DNA from: Nocardia terpenica
Lineage (GTDB): Bacteria > Actinomycetota > Actinomycetes > Mycobacteriales > Mycobacteriaceae
Direction: 5' to 3'
DNA: 64,000 nucleotides
NCBI RefSeq assembly: GCF_013186535.1
Contig: NZ_JABMCZ010000002.1
Location: 1,240,001-1,304,000, forward strand
Shown: positions 39,487 to 49,100 of the stretch, piece after piece
Numbering within the stretch: position 1 is the first letter of the stretch
Layout: each line of letters opens with the position of its first letter
The notes under the pieces: model-generated
Told to the model about the DNA's origin: nothing
What the model saw: the letters and a program-made list of their open reading frames with translations, nothing else
The model's database searches: none
Translations under genes and position numbers: made by a program

Positions 39487-40977
39487 ATGTCCACGAAAGC
39501 TCAGACCTCCACCGCCGTGGGTCCTGCAGACAATGCGGCCAGCGGCGCTGGGTCACAGGAAGGCACCGCAGTGGAGCACGAGAGCCAGGCGCTCCCGACG
39601 CAGACCCGCACGCTGACCGGATGGGGTCGTACCGCACCAACCTCCGCCGAAGTGCTGTCGACCGGCGATCCGGAGCTGATCGCCAAGGCCGTCGGCATGG
39701 TGGCGGCGGACAACGAGGGCAAGCCCGCCCACCTACGCCGCGGTGTGATCGCGCGCGGGCTGGGCCGCTCCTACGGCGACAATGCCCAGAACGCCGGCGG
39801 ACTCGTCGTCGATATGACCGCGCTCAACCAGATCCATCGCATCGACCGCGATACCCGCCTGGTCGATGTCGACGCGGGTGTGAACCTGGATCAGCTGATG
39901 AAGGCGGCACTACCGTTCGGACTATGGGTTCCGGTGCTACCGGGCACCCGGCAGGTCACCGTGGGCGGCGCCATCGGCTCCGACATCCACGGCAAGAACC
40001 ATCACAGCGCGGGCAGCTTCGGCAATCACGTGCGGTCGATGGAGCTGCTCACCGCCGACGGCACCGTGCACCACATCACGCCGAAGAAGAACGCCAAGCT
40101 GTTCTGGGCGACCGTCGGCGGCTGCGGCCTGACCGGAATCATCCTGCGCGCCACCATCGAGATGACGCCGACCGAGACCGCGTACTTCATCGCGGACGGC
40201 GACGTCACCGCGACCCTGGACGACACCATCGCCTTCCACAGCGACGGGTCGGAGGACCGCTACGAGTACAGCTCGGCCTGGTTCGACGCCATCAGCGCGC
40301 CGCCGAAGCTGGGCCGGGCGGCGATCTCGCGCGGCAATCTGGCCAAGCTGGACCAGCTTCCGAAGAAGTTGCAGAAAGATCCGCTGCGGTTCAACGGCAA
40401 GACGTTCGTCACGCTGCCGGACGTGTTCCCCAACGGGCTGGCCAACAAGTACACCTTCGGCCCGATCGGCGAGGTCTGGTACCGCAAGTCGGGCACCTAT
40501 CGCGGTAAGGTGCAGAACCTGACGCAGTTCTATCACCCGCTCGACATGATGGGTGAGTGGAATCGCGCCTACGGTTCCAAGGGTTTCCTGCAGTACCAGT
40601 TCGTGGTGCCGCCCGAGGCGGTGTCGGAATTCAAGAGCATCATCCGCGACATCCAGCGGTCCGGGTTCTACTCGTTCCTCAATGTGTTCAAGCTGTTCGG
40701 CGCGGGAAACCAAGCGCCGCTGAGCTTCCCGATGCCGGGCTGGAACATCTGCGTGGACTTCCCGATCAGCGCGGGGCTCAACGAATTCGTCACCGAATTG
40801 GACCGGCGCGTGCTGGAATTCGGCGGACGGCTCTACACGGGTAAGGACTCCCGGACCACCGCGGAGACCTTCCACCGGATGTACCCGCGGATCGACGAGT
40901 GGATCAAGGTCCGCCGAAGTGTCGATCCCACAGGCGTTTTCATGTCCGATATGGCGAGAAGGCTGGAGCTGCACTAG
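39487..40977 (+). CDS. dprE1: decaprenylphosphoryl-ribose 2'-oxidase DprE1
   Basis: A 496-residue FAD enzyme of the VAO family matching Rv3790. The FAD domain has ARGLGRSYGDNAQNAGG, LPGTRQVTVGGAIGSDIHGK and NHHSAGSFGNHV. The substrate domain carries PGWNICVDFPI, whose Cys (residue 422) is the residue modified by benzothiazinones in mycobacteria (Cys387; both lie 74 residues before the end). It oxidises decaprenyl-phosphoryl-ribose at C2'. ATG 39487 lies 8 nt after TAGCCT; ATG 39481 is an alternative. The N-terminus is ~35 residues longer than the mycobacterial one. Confidence 0.95.
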   Translation: MSTKAQTSTAVGPADNAASGAGSQEGTAVEHESQALPTQTRTLTGWGRTAPTSAEVLSTGDPELIAKAVGMVAADNEGKPAHLRRGVIARGLGRSYGDNAQNAGGLVVDMTALNQIHRIDRDTRLVDVDAGVNLDQLMKAALPFGLWVPVLPGTRQVTVGGAIGSDIHGKNHHSAGSFGNHVRSMELLTADGTVHHITPKKNAKLFWATVGGCGLTGIILRATIEMTPTETAYFIADGDVTATLDDTIAFHSDGSEDRYEYSSAWFDAISAPPKLGRAAISRGNLAKLDQLPKKLQKDPLRFNGKTFVTLPDVFPNGLANKYTFGPIGEVWYRKSGTYRGKVQNLTQFYHPLDMMGEWNRAYGSKGFLQYQFVVPPEAVSEFKSIIRDIQRSGFYSFLNVFKLFGAGNQAPLSFPMPGWNICVDFPISAGLNEFVTELDRRVLEFGGRLYTGKDSRTTAETFHRMYPRIDEWIKVRRSVDPTGVFMSDMARRLELH

Positions 40978-41738
40978 TGATCAACGCGGTAGGGAATCCG
41001 CAGGCGATTCTGCTCCTGGGTGGAACCTCGGAGATCGGGCTCGCGATCTGCGCCGAGTACCTGAAGAAGGGGCCGTCGCGCGTCGTGCTGGCGGCGCTGC
41101 CGAACGATCCGCTGCGGGCGGAGGCGGTGGCGCAGCTGGAGGCGGCCGGGGCGTCGAAGGTCGAGGTCATCGACTTCGACGCGCTCGATACCGAGAGCCA
41201 TCCGAAGGTGATCGAGGCGGCGTGGGCCGATGGTGACATCGACGTGGCCATCGTCGCGTTCGGCATCGACGGCGACGGCGAGGAGTTCTGGCAGAACCAG
41301 CGCAAGGCCGTGCTGGCCGCCGAGATCAATTACACCGCCGCGGTTTCCGTCGGCGTGCTGCTGGCCGAGAAGATGAAGGCGCAGGGGTACGGCCGCATCC
41401 TGGCGATGTCCTCGGTGGCCGGTGAGCGGGTGCGCCGCTTCAACTTCGTCTACGGCTCCACCAAGGCGGGCCTGGACGGCTTCTACCTCGGCCTCGGCGA
41501 GGCACTGCGCCCCTTCGGCCCCCGGGTACTGGTCATCCGCCCCGGCCAGGTGCGCACCAAGCTCTCCGCGCACGTCCCGGAGAACGCCCTCACCGTCGAC
41601 AAGGAAGACGTCGCCGCCCTGGCCGTCGCCGCCTCGGAAAAGGGCCGCGAAATCGTCTGGGCCCCCGGCACCATCCGCTGGGTCATGATGATCCTCCGCC
41701 ACATCCCCCGCCCGATCTTCCGGCGGCTACCGATCTGA
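40977..41738 (+). CDS. dprE2: decaprenylphosphoryl-2-keto-ribose reductase DprE2
   Basis: A 253-residue SDR matching Rv3791. It has GGTSEIGLAICAEYLKKG (NADH binding), AFGIDGDGEEFW, SSVAGERVRRFNFVYGSTK (Ser and Tyr/Lys) and RPGQVRTKLSAHV. It reduces the DprE1 product to decaprenyl-phosphoryl-arabinose, the only arabinose donor for AftA and Emb. The GTG start shares its G with the last base of the dprE1 stop (TAGTG), so the two are translationally coupled. Confidence 0.95.
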   Translation: MINAVGNPQAILLLGGTSEIGLAICAEYLKKGPSRVVLAALPNDPLRAEAVAQLEAAGASKVEVIDFDALDTESHPKVIEAAWADGDIDVAIVAFGIDGDGEEFWQNQRKAVLAAEINYTAAVSVGVLLAEKMKAQGYGRILAMSSVAGERVRRFNFVYGSTKAGLDGFYLGLGEALRPFGPRVLVIRPGQVRTKLSAHVPENALTVDKEDVAALAVAASEKGREIVWAPGTIRWVMMILRHIPRPIFRRLPI

Positions 41739-42018
41739 TTCCGGCGGAAAGCATGCCGGAACGACGGGCGCTACCCATGCCGGAACAACGGGCGCTGCCC
41801 ATGCCGAACGACGGGTAGCCGCGCATGCCGGAATGCCAGGCACATCTGGGAGACGGGCGCGGCAGGCGCGTCGGGAAGATGGATGGCCGAGCATGCCGAG
41901 TGAGGGGATGGCCGTCGAGCGTTGCGCCGGGATGACCTTTAATGTCATCCCGGCGCTGATCTTTTACTGTCATCCCGGCGTCGACTTGACGTCATCCCGG
42001 CGTGCTCTCGGCCGGGAG
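41737..42018. repeat. degenerate hairpin repeat array
   Basis: A forward hairpin (41737-41762) overlapping the dprE2 stop, several 24-bp half-units with mutations, a run of GTCATCCCGGCG segments (41943-42000) and an inverted hairpin (41993-42018). The middle is eroded, suggesting an older array. Confidence 0.7.
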
Positions 42019-42058
42019 CGGCCCGCGGACGACCCATGAATCCGGAGGCGGAGTGCGA

Positions 42059-44035
42059 ATGACCCAGCGAACGGCGGGGACTCGAAGCTCGGTGTTTCTA
42101 CGCCAGGTGGGCGGGGGGCTCGGCGAAGGGGTGCTCGGGGCGGTGGTGGCCGTGGGGGTGGCTGCTGTGGGGCTGGGGGCGTTTTCGACGGTGCATTGGC
42201 CTGCGTTCAACTCGTCCAATGTGACTCGGGCGTTGACGACGGTGGGGCAGGTGGGGGCGTTGGCGGTGCTGGTGGGGGCGGTGGTGCTGATGCGGGTGGG
42301 GCGGTGGTCCTGGGGGGCGAAGGTGTTGGCGTGGGGGGGGATTTCGGGGTTCGTGACGGTTACGCTCGGGATGCCGTTGGCGGCTACCAAGTTGTATCTG
42401 CTGGGTATTTCGGTGGATCAGGAGTTTCGGACCGAGTATTTGACGCGGTTCACCGATAGTGCGGCGCTGCACGATATGACGTATATCGACCTGCCGCCGT
42501 ACTATCCGGCGGGGTGGTTCTGGCTCGGCGGGCGGGTGGCGAAGCTGCTGGGGCTGGCGGGGTGGGAGGCGTTCAAGCCGTGGGCGATCGTTTCGCTGGC
42601 TGTTGCCTCGGTGCTCGCTTATGTGCTGTGGTCCAAGCTGATTCGGGCGGACTGGGCCGTCGCGGTGGGGGCGGCGACCACGGTGGTCATGGTGGCGTTC
42701 GCGTCGCCGGAGGCGTACAGCGCGGTGTTGGTGATTGCGTTCGCGCCGGTGATGGTGCTGGCGTGGGGGGCGCTGTATCGGCCAGCGGCAGGGGTGCGCG
42801 GGACCGCGGGGGGCTGGGCCGCGGTGCTGGGCACGGGATTGTTCCTCGGCGTGTGCGCCATGTTCTACACGCTGTTCTTCGGTATCGCCGTCTTCGCGGT
42901 GGTCCTGATGGCGGTGGTGGCCTGGGGCGCGCTGCTGTGGCAGCGGCGGAGCGAGCGACTGCACGGGCACCGCGAACACGCGGGCGCTCAGGGCGCGCTG
43001 GAGCTGCTGTGGCCGATTCTGGTGCGGCTGATCGTGATCGGCGCGATCGCCGGGGTGCTGACGCTGGTCACCTGGGGTCCGTACTGGCTGAAGCGGCTCG
43101 GCGCGCAGACCGCGAAATCCGGTACCGCACAGCACTATCTGCCCGAGACCGGGGCGCGGCTGTCGTTCCCGATGTTCGACTTCTCCCATCCGCTGCTGGC
43201 GGCGCTGTGCCTGGTCGGCACCGTCTGGCTGGTGTTGCGCGCGGCGAGTTCGCGCCGGGCGCAGGCGCTCTCGATCGCGGTCGTGGCGATCTACCTGTGG
43301 ACGCTGGCGTCGATGGCGCTGACCGCGGGCGGTTCCACGCTGCTGTCGTTCCGGCTGGAGCCGATCCTGCAGGTGCTGCTGGCCGCGGCCGGTGTCTTCG
43401 GTTTCGCGGAGGGCGCGCGGGCGATCTATCAGGCCATGGGCGAGCCGGGCCGGTTCCGCGCGGTCGCCGCCGCGGTCGCGGTGCTGGGCGCGGTGGCCTT
43501 CGCCCAGGGCATTCCGAGCATCCTGAACGCCGAGATCACCACGGCCTACACCGATACCGACGGCAACGGCGACCGCGCCGACCGGCGCGCCCCCTCGGCC
43601 GTGTCCTACTATCGCGAGATCGACGCCGCCCTGCTGGCACAGACCGGACGGCCGCGCGACCACTCGGTGGTGCTCACCGCGGACACCAGCTTCCTCGCCT
43701 ACTACCCGTACTACGGATTCCAGGCGCAGACCCCGCACTACGCCAACCCGCTCGCCGACTTCGCCGGGCGCGCAGCCGAAATCAAGCGCTGGAGCACCCT
43801 GCACACCCCCGCCGAACTCCGTGCGGCGCTGCACCGCAGCCCGTGGCGGGCGCCGGATGCCTTCCTGTTCCGGCGGTCCGGGGACGGCTACACCCTGCGG
43901 CTGTCGGAGGACGTGTATCCGAACGATCCGAACGTGCGGCGCTACACCGTCACCTTCCCGAAGACTTTGTTCGACGATCAATATTTCCGGACCACGGATA
44001 TCGGCCCCTTCACGCTCGTGGTTGCGAAGCCCTGA
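42059..44035 (+). CDS. aftA: arabinofuranosyltransferase AftA
   Basis: A 658-residue GT-C protein matching Rv3792, with about 11 hydrophobic segments and a C-terminal extracytoplasmic domain. The first external loop contains GISVDQEFRTEYLTRF, the acidic motif typical of the family; DMTYIDLPPYYPAGWFWLG follows. AftA transfers the first arabinofuranose from decaprenyl-phosphoryl-arabinose onto galactan. ATG 42059 is chosen (GGAGG 10 nt and GGAG 5 nt upstream); GTG 42053 is possible. It lies 320 bp after dprE2 with a repeat array between them. Confidence 0.9.
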   Translation: MTQRTAGTRSSVFLRQVGGGLGEGVLGAVVAVGVAAVGLGAFSTVHWPAFNSSNVTRALTTVGQVGALAVLVGAVVLMRVGRWSWGAKVLAWGGISGFVTVTLGMPLAATKLYLLGISVDQEFRTEYLTRFTDSAALHDMTYIDLPPYYPAGWFWLGGRVAKLLGLAGWEAFKPWAIVSLAVASVLAYVLWSKLIRADWAVAVGAATTVVMVAFASPEAYSAVLVIAFAPVMVLAWGALYRPAAGVRGTAGGWAAVLGTGLFLGVCAMFYTLFFGIAVFAVVLMAVVAWGALLWQRRSERLHGHREHAGAQGALELLWPILVRLIVIGAIAGVLTLVTWGPYWLKRLGAQTAKSGTAQHYLPETGARLSFPMFDFSHPLLAALCLVGTVWLVLRAASSRRAQALSIAVVAIYLWTLASMALTAGGSTLLSFRLEPILQVLLAAAGVFGFAEGARAIYQAMGEPGRFRAVAAAVAVLGAVAFAQGIPSILNAEITTAYTDTDGNGDRADRRAPSAVSYYREIDAALLAQTGRPRDHSVVLTADTSFLAYYPYYGFQAQTPHYANPLADFAGRAAEIKRWSTLHTPAELRAALHRSPWRAPDAFLFRRSGDGYTLRLSEDVYPNDPNVRRYTVTFPKTLFDDQYFRTTDIGPFTLVVAKP

Positions 44036-44160
44036 CCTGCGTGAACATCATGATTGTGGCGTCATGCACACTGCCGGACCCCTGTGCATAAGACTGTGGA
44101 ATACAGGCTTTTCTTGTGGATAACTCCGCCGTAGGGCAGCGCGCACTCAGCATCGGCCGG

Positions 44161-44166
44161 TAGCGT
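44161..44166 (+). promoter_or_regulatory. -10 box (TAGCGT)
   Basis: TAGCGT, 34 bp before the GTG at 44200; unlike its neighbours, this gene has a leader with GAGGAG. Confidence 0.4.
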
Positions 44167-44199
44167 GGCCGCTGATCGTCGGCAAGAGGAGTTTCACCA

Positions 44200-46107
44200 G
44201 TGGTACAGGGGCGGGAATCGGTTTCGATCGACGCAACTCACCCGGGGGACGGCGCCGTCGCGGTGCTGGACCGGCCCGAGCCGGACCGGACCGTCGCCGC
44301 TCCCCCGCGCGGATTCGGCGCACGGCTGCGGGCCGCCCGGCCCGATCTGCTGGTCGCCGCCGCCTACCTGGCCCTCGCCGTCACCGTGCTGTCCGGGCAG
44401 TGGCGCGACACCGAGCACGGCTATCTGTTCAAAAGTGGCCAGGACCAGAACATGTGGGAGTGGTTCTTCGCCGAGACCGCCCACGCGCTGGTGCACGGGC
44501 ACAATCCGCTGGGCACCCGGCTGCAGAACTTTCCGGACGGCGTGAACCTGATGGCCAATACGGCCATGTTCGGCATCGGCGTGCCGCTCGCCCCGGTCAC
44601 CCTGCTGTTCGGGCCGACCGTCACCTATGTGCTGGCCCTGACCCTCGGCCTGGCCGGAACCGGATTCGCCTGGTACTGGCTGTTTTCCAGGACGCTGGTG
44701 CGGTCGCGGTTCGCGGCGGCCGTGGGCGGGCTGTTCTGCGGCTTCGCGCCCGCCATGATCTCGCACGCCAACGCGCACCCGAATTTCGTGCTGCTGGCCG
44801 CGCTTCCGGTGATCGCCGGGCTGCTGATCCGGATGGCGCGCCGGGCCGGGAAACCGATGTCCTTCGGGCGGCGGCTGCGCGACGCCGCGGTGCTCGGCGT
44901 GCTGGTAGCGCTGCAGATCGCACTCGGCGAGGAGCCGCTGCTGCTGTTCGCGCTGGCGTTCGGCGTATTCGTGGTCGTCTACTACCTGCACTGCCCGCGC
45001 ATCGGGCTGCGGACGCTGCGGGGCGTGGCGCCCACGGTGGGGCTCGCGGCGGTGATCACGCTGGCGCTCACCGAGATTCCGCTGTACTACCAGTTCTTCG
45101 GGCCGCAGAGCTACCGGACCCTGGAGCACGGTGCGATGGGCAACGACCTGAAGACGCTGGTGCAGTTCCCGTCCGAATCGCTGGGCGGCCTGTTTCTGCC
45201 CAGCCAGTACGTGGCGGTCAATCCCACCGAGGAGAACGCGTATTTCGGCTGGCCGCTGCTGATCCTGCTGGCGGTGACGGTGGCGCTGCTGTGGCGGGCC
45301 CGGCCCGACGCGCGCAGCCCGCATCGGGTGGTGCGGGCGGCGGCGGTCGTGATCGTGGTGTTCACCGTGCTCTCGCTGGGCGCGACCGCGACCATCGGCA
45401 AGCACCCGACCGGGGTGTCGCTGCCCTGGAAGTGGCTGCAGCACTTGCCGCTGCTGGACACGGTGCTCGAGACCCGCTTCACCATGGCCGCGATTCCGGC
45501 CGTCGCGGCGATTCTCGCGCTGGCCACCGAGCGCATGCTCGGCTACTGGCGGGACTCGATGACGGATGTGCGGCCGCTGATCTGGCTCGCCGCCCTGACC
45601 GCGGCGCTGCTGCCGCTGACGCCCACCATTCTGCCGGTGATCGGGCGCCCGGCGACCCCGGCCTTCTTCGCCGACGGCACCGTGCGCAAGTACGTGAGCG
45701 GCGGCTCGGTGGTGATCGCCCCGCCACCCACCCGGCTGGAGGCCGCGCCGCTGCGCTGGCAATACGACGCCGGATTCGAATTCCCGCTCGCCGGAGGCTA
45801 TTTCGTCGGACCGATGGGCGCCACCAAGAAGGGCCGCTACGGGCCCGACGACCGGCCCACCGCGGGCCTGCTCATGCAGGCGTCGGACACCGATCGGGTG
45901 CCGGTGATCGACGACGCCGCCCGCGCGCACGCCGCGGAGGATCTGCGGTACTGGCAGGCCGATGTGATCGTGCTGCCGTATCTGACCCGACACGGCGACA
46001 CCGTGCATGCCACGCTCGACCAATTGCTCGGCATTCCGGGGCAATTCGTCGACGACGTGTGGGTCTGGGACGTGCGCGGCCTGCGCGCCGCGGCCGACGC
46101 GGGGTAG
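44200..46107 (+). CDS. GT-C type membrane glycosyltransferase-like protein
   Basis: A 635-residue protein with about 12 hydrophobic helices and a soluble C-terminus from ~residue 470. The first external loop (KSGQDQNMWEWFFAETAHAL, then LGTRLQNFPDGVNLMANT) carries acidic and aromatic residues as in GT-C enzymes. It lies between aftA and emb, where mycobacteria have no gene; a role in arabinan or another envelope glycan is inferred. GTG 44200 has GAGGAG 9 nt upstream. I know no named family for it. Confidence 0.7.
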   Translation: MVQGRESVSIDATHPGDGAVAVLDRPEPDRTVAAPPRGFGARLRAARPDLLVAAAYLALAVTVLSGQWRDTEHGYLFKSGQDQNMWEWFFAETAHALVHGHNPLGTRLQNFPDGVNLMANTAMFGIGVPLAPVTLLFGPTVTYVLALTLGLAGTGFAWYWLFSRTLVRSRFAAAVGGLFCGFAPAMISHANAHPNFVLLAALPVIAGLLIRMARRAGKPMSFGRRLRDAAVLGVLVALQIALGEEPLLLFALAFGVFVVVYYLHCPRIGLRTLRGVAPTVGLAAVITLALTEIPLYYQFFGPQSYRTLEHGAMGNDLKTLVQFPSESLGGLFLPSQYVAVNPTEENAYFGWPLLILLAVTVALLWRARPDARSPHRVVRAAAVVIVVFTVLSLGATATIGKHPTGVSLPWKWLQHLPLLDTVLETRFTMAAIPAVAAILALATERMLGYWRDSMTDVRPLIWLAALTAALLPLTPTILPVIGRPATPAFFADGTVRKYVSGGSVVIAPPPTRLEAAPLRWQYDAGFEFPLAGGYFVGPMGATKKGRYGPDDRPTAGLLMQASDTDRVPVIDDAARAHAAEDLRYWQADVIVLPYLTRHGDTVHATLDQLLGIPGQFVDDVWVWDVRGLRAAADAG

Positions 46108-46114
46108 CAACGTC

Positions 46115-46120
46115 TAGCAT
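46115..46120 (+). promoter_or_regulatory. -10 box, leaderless type (emb 1)
   Basis: TAGCAT, 8 nt before the GTG at 46129. Confidence 0.4.
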
Positions 46121-46128
46121 CGTGCATC

Positions 46129-49100
46129 GTGCGCGCAGACTCACCACGGTTGTCCCGGGTCCGCCTGATCGCCCTCGTCGCCGGGGTGCTCGGGGTGCTG
46201 TTGGCGGTCGTGACGCCGCTGCTGCCGGTGCGCCAGGATCGGGCGACGCTGGATTGGCCGCAGCCGCAGTCGGTGAACGTCGACGCGCCGCTGGTGTCGT
46301 ATTCGCCGCTGAGCGTGGATCTCACCGTGCCGTGCGCCGCGTTCCGCGACCTGCCCACCGGCACCGTGCTGTCCACGGTGCCCGCGCAGGCGCCCGGCGC
46401 GACGGCGAAGGGACTGCTCGCGCGGATCACCGATGAGCCGGGGACCGGGCGCACGCTGTCGGTGCTGCTGCACGACATTCCGCTGCTGCGCGCGCCGATG
46501 GCCGAGATCGCCGACTGCGCGGCCTTCACCGTGCACTCCACCGCCGCCGCGACCACCGCGGAGCTGACCGGGGTGCACCGGCAGGACGGCACCCCGTTCA
46601 CCGATACCGTGGGCGGCGACGTGCGGCCCCAGATCGTCGGCGTATTCACCGATCTCGACCGGGCGCAGTTGGGCGCGGCGCATCTGCACGCCGCGATCGA
46701 CTCCCGGTTCTCCTCGACGCCGTCGTGGGTGAAGCTGGCCGGGATCGCCGGTGCGGTGTTGTGCACGCTGATCGCGCTCGGCTGCCTGCATCTGATCGAC
46801 ACCGCCGACGGGCGGCGGCCGCGGCGGGTGTTCCCGGCGCACTGGTGGCGATTCACCGTGGCCGATGCGGTGGTGCTGGGCACGCTGCTGCTGTGGCACA
46901 TCATCGGGGCCAATACCTCCGACGACGGCTACATCCTGAATATGGCTCGGGCGTCGAAACATTCGGGCTACATGGCGAACTACTACCGCTGGTTCGGGGT
47001 GGCCGAGGCGCCGTTCGGCTGGCCGTACGAGGTGCTGGCGTGGATGACCCGGATCAGCACGGCGAGCCCGTGGATGCGGCTGCCCGCGCTGATCGCCGGG
47101 GTGGCGTGCTGGCTGGTGATCAGCCGGGAGGTGTTGCCGCGCCTGGGCTCCCGGGTCCGCCGCGCCGCGATTCCGCGCTGGACCGCGGGTCTGGTGTTCC
47201 TCGCCGCCTGGCTGCCCTACGACAACGGCCTGCGCCCCGAGCCGCTCATCGCGCTGGGCGCCCTGTTGACCTGGTGCTCGATCGAGCGATCCATCGCGAC
47301 GGGACGGCTGCTGCCCGCGGCCGTGGGCGTGCTCATCGCCGCGTTCTCGCTGGCCGCGGGGCCGACGGGGTTGATCTGCATTGCCGCGCTCATCGCGGGG
47401 TCACGACCTGTGTTGCAGCACATCATCAAACGGGCGCGAGTGGGAGTTCCCGCCTCTTCGTCTTGGTCCCGGCGCGCTTTTGGCCGGGACCTCACGGGAG
47501 ATTCCGGCCAAAAGCACGCCGGAATCAAGGGGGGCGGTGCGGGCGTCTGGTCGGCGATCCTGCGGTACGGCGGTCTGCTCGCTCCCGGCGCTGCCGCCGG
47601 AACCCTCGTCCTGGTAGTCGTTTTCGCCGATCAGACGCTGGCGTCGGTGCTGGAGGCCACGCGGGTGCGGAAGATCATCGGGCCCAATGTGGCCTGGTTC
47701 GATGAGCGCACGCGGTGGGATTCGCTGCTGGCGCTGTCGCCGGACGGGTCGCTGGCGCGGCGGTTCGGGATTCTCGGCATGCTGCTGTGCCTGGGCGTGT
47801 GTGTGCTGGTGATGCTGCGCAAGAACGGGCGGATTCCGGGGACCTCGCGGGGGCCGTCGGCGCGCGTTCTCGGCATCGTGTTCATGTCGCTGCTGCTGAT
47901 GATGTTCACGCCCACCAAGTGGACCCATCACTTCGGCGTCTACGCGGGGCTGGCCGGATCGCTGGCCGCGCTGACCGCGATCGCGGTGGGCGTGGACGGC
48001 ATTCGCGCGGCCTACAATCGCTCGCTGTTCGCCGCCGCGGTGTTCTTCCTGCTGGCGGTGACGTTCACCGGCTCCAACGGCTGGTGGTACGTGTCCAGTT
48101 ACGGCGTGCCGTGGTGGGACAAGGCGCCGCTGCTGTTCGGCAAGGGCTTCTCGACGCTGTTCCTCGGGCTGTCCATCCTGTGCCTGCTGTTGGCGGCGTG
48201 GCTCTACTACCGGGAGCCCTACCGTTCGGCAGGGCAGACGGAAGTAGCGGCAGGGCAATCGGTGGGCGCGAATGCCGTGGCGCGCAGGCGATTCGACAGG
48301 TTTGCGATCGAGCCGCTGACCATCGCGGCCGCGGCCGTGGTGCTGTTCGAGGTCGCGTCGCTGGGGAAGGCGGCCGTCGCGCAGTATCCGGCGTATTCCG
48401 TCGCGCAGGCGAATCTGCGGGCGCTGGGCGGGCATTCGTGTTCGCTCGCCGACGATGTGCTGGTGGAGACCGATACCGCCGATTCGCTGCTGCAACCCTA
48501 TACGGGTGGCGCGGCCGACGGCCTGGCCGCCGACAATGTCGGCTTCACCCCGAACGGCGTGGCGAGCGATCTCACCGCCGACGCCGAGGAAACCGTCACC
48601 GGCGGCGCCAATTCGGTGAACTCCGACTCGAAGAACAAGACCAGCCGCACCACCTCCGCGGGCACCGGCGGCGGCAGCGTCACCCAGCCCGGAATCAACG
48701 GCAGCACCGTCGCGCTGCCGTTCGGCCTGGACCCGGCGCGCACGCCGGTCATGGGCAGCTACACCACCGGCGACAAGCAGCAGGCCCACCTGACCTCGCA
48801 GTGGTACCGCATGGATCTGGCCGCGGCGCGGCGGGATTCGGCCTACCAGGTGCTGGTGGTGACCGCCGCGGGCCGGATCCGATCGGTGAACAAGGACGGC
48901 GTCGTCACCTACGGCCAGGACCTGCGGGTGGAATTCGCCGACCGCGCCGCCGACGGGACCGTGCGCCCGCTCGGCTCGTTCGTGCCGCTCGATATCGGCG
49001 GCGCGCCGTCCTGGCGGAACATGCGGGTGCCGCTGGATCGCATTCCGGCGCAGGCGAATGCGGTCCGCATCGTCGCCGCCGCCAACGACCTCACCGCCAA

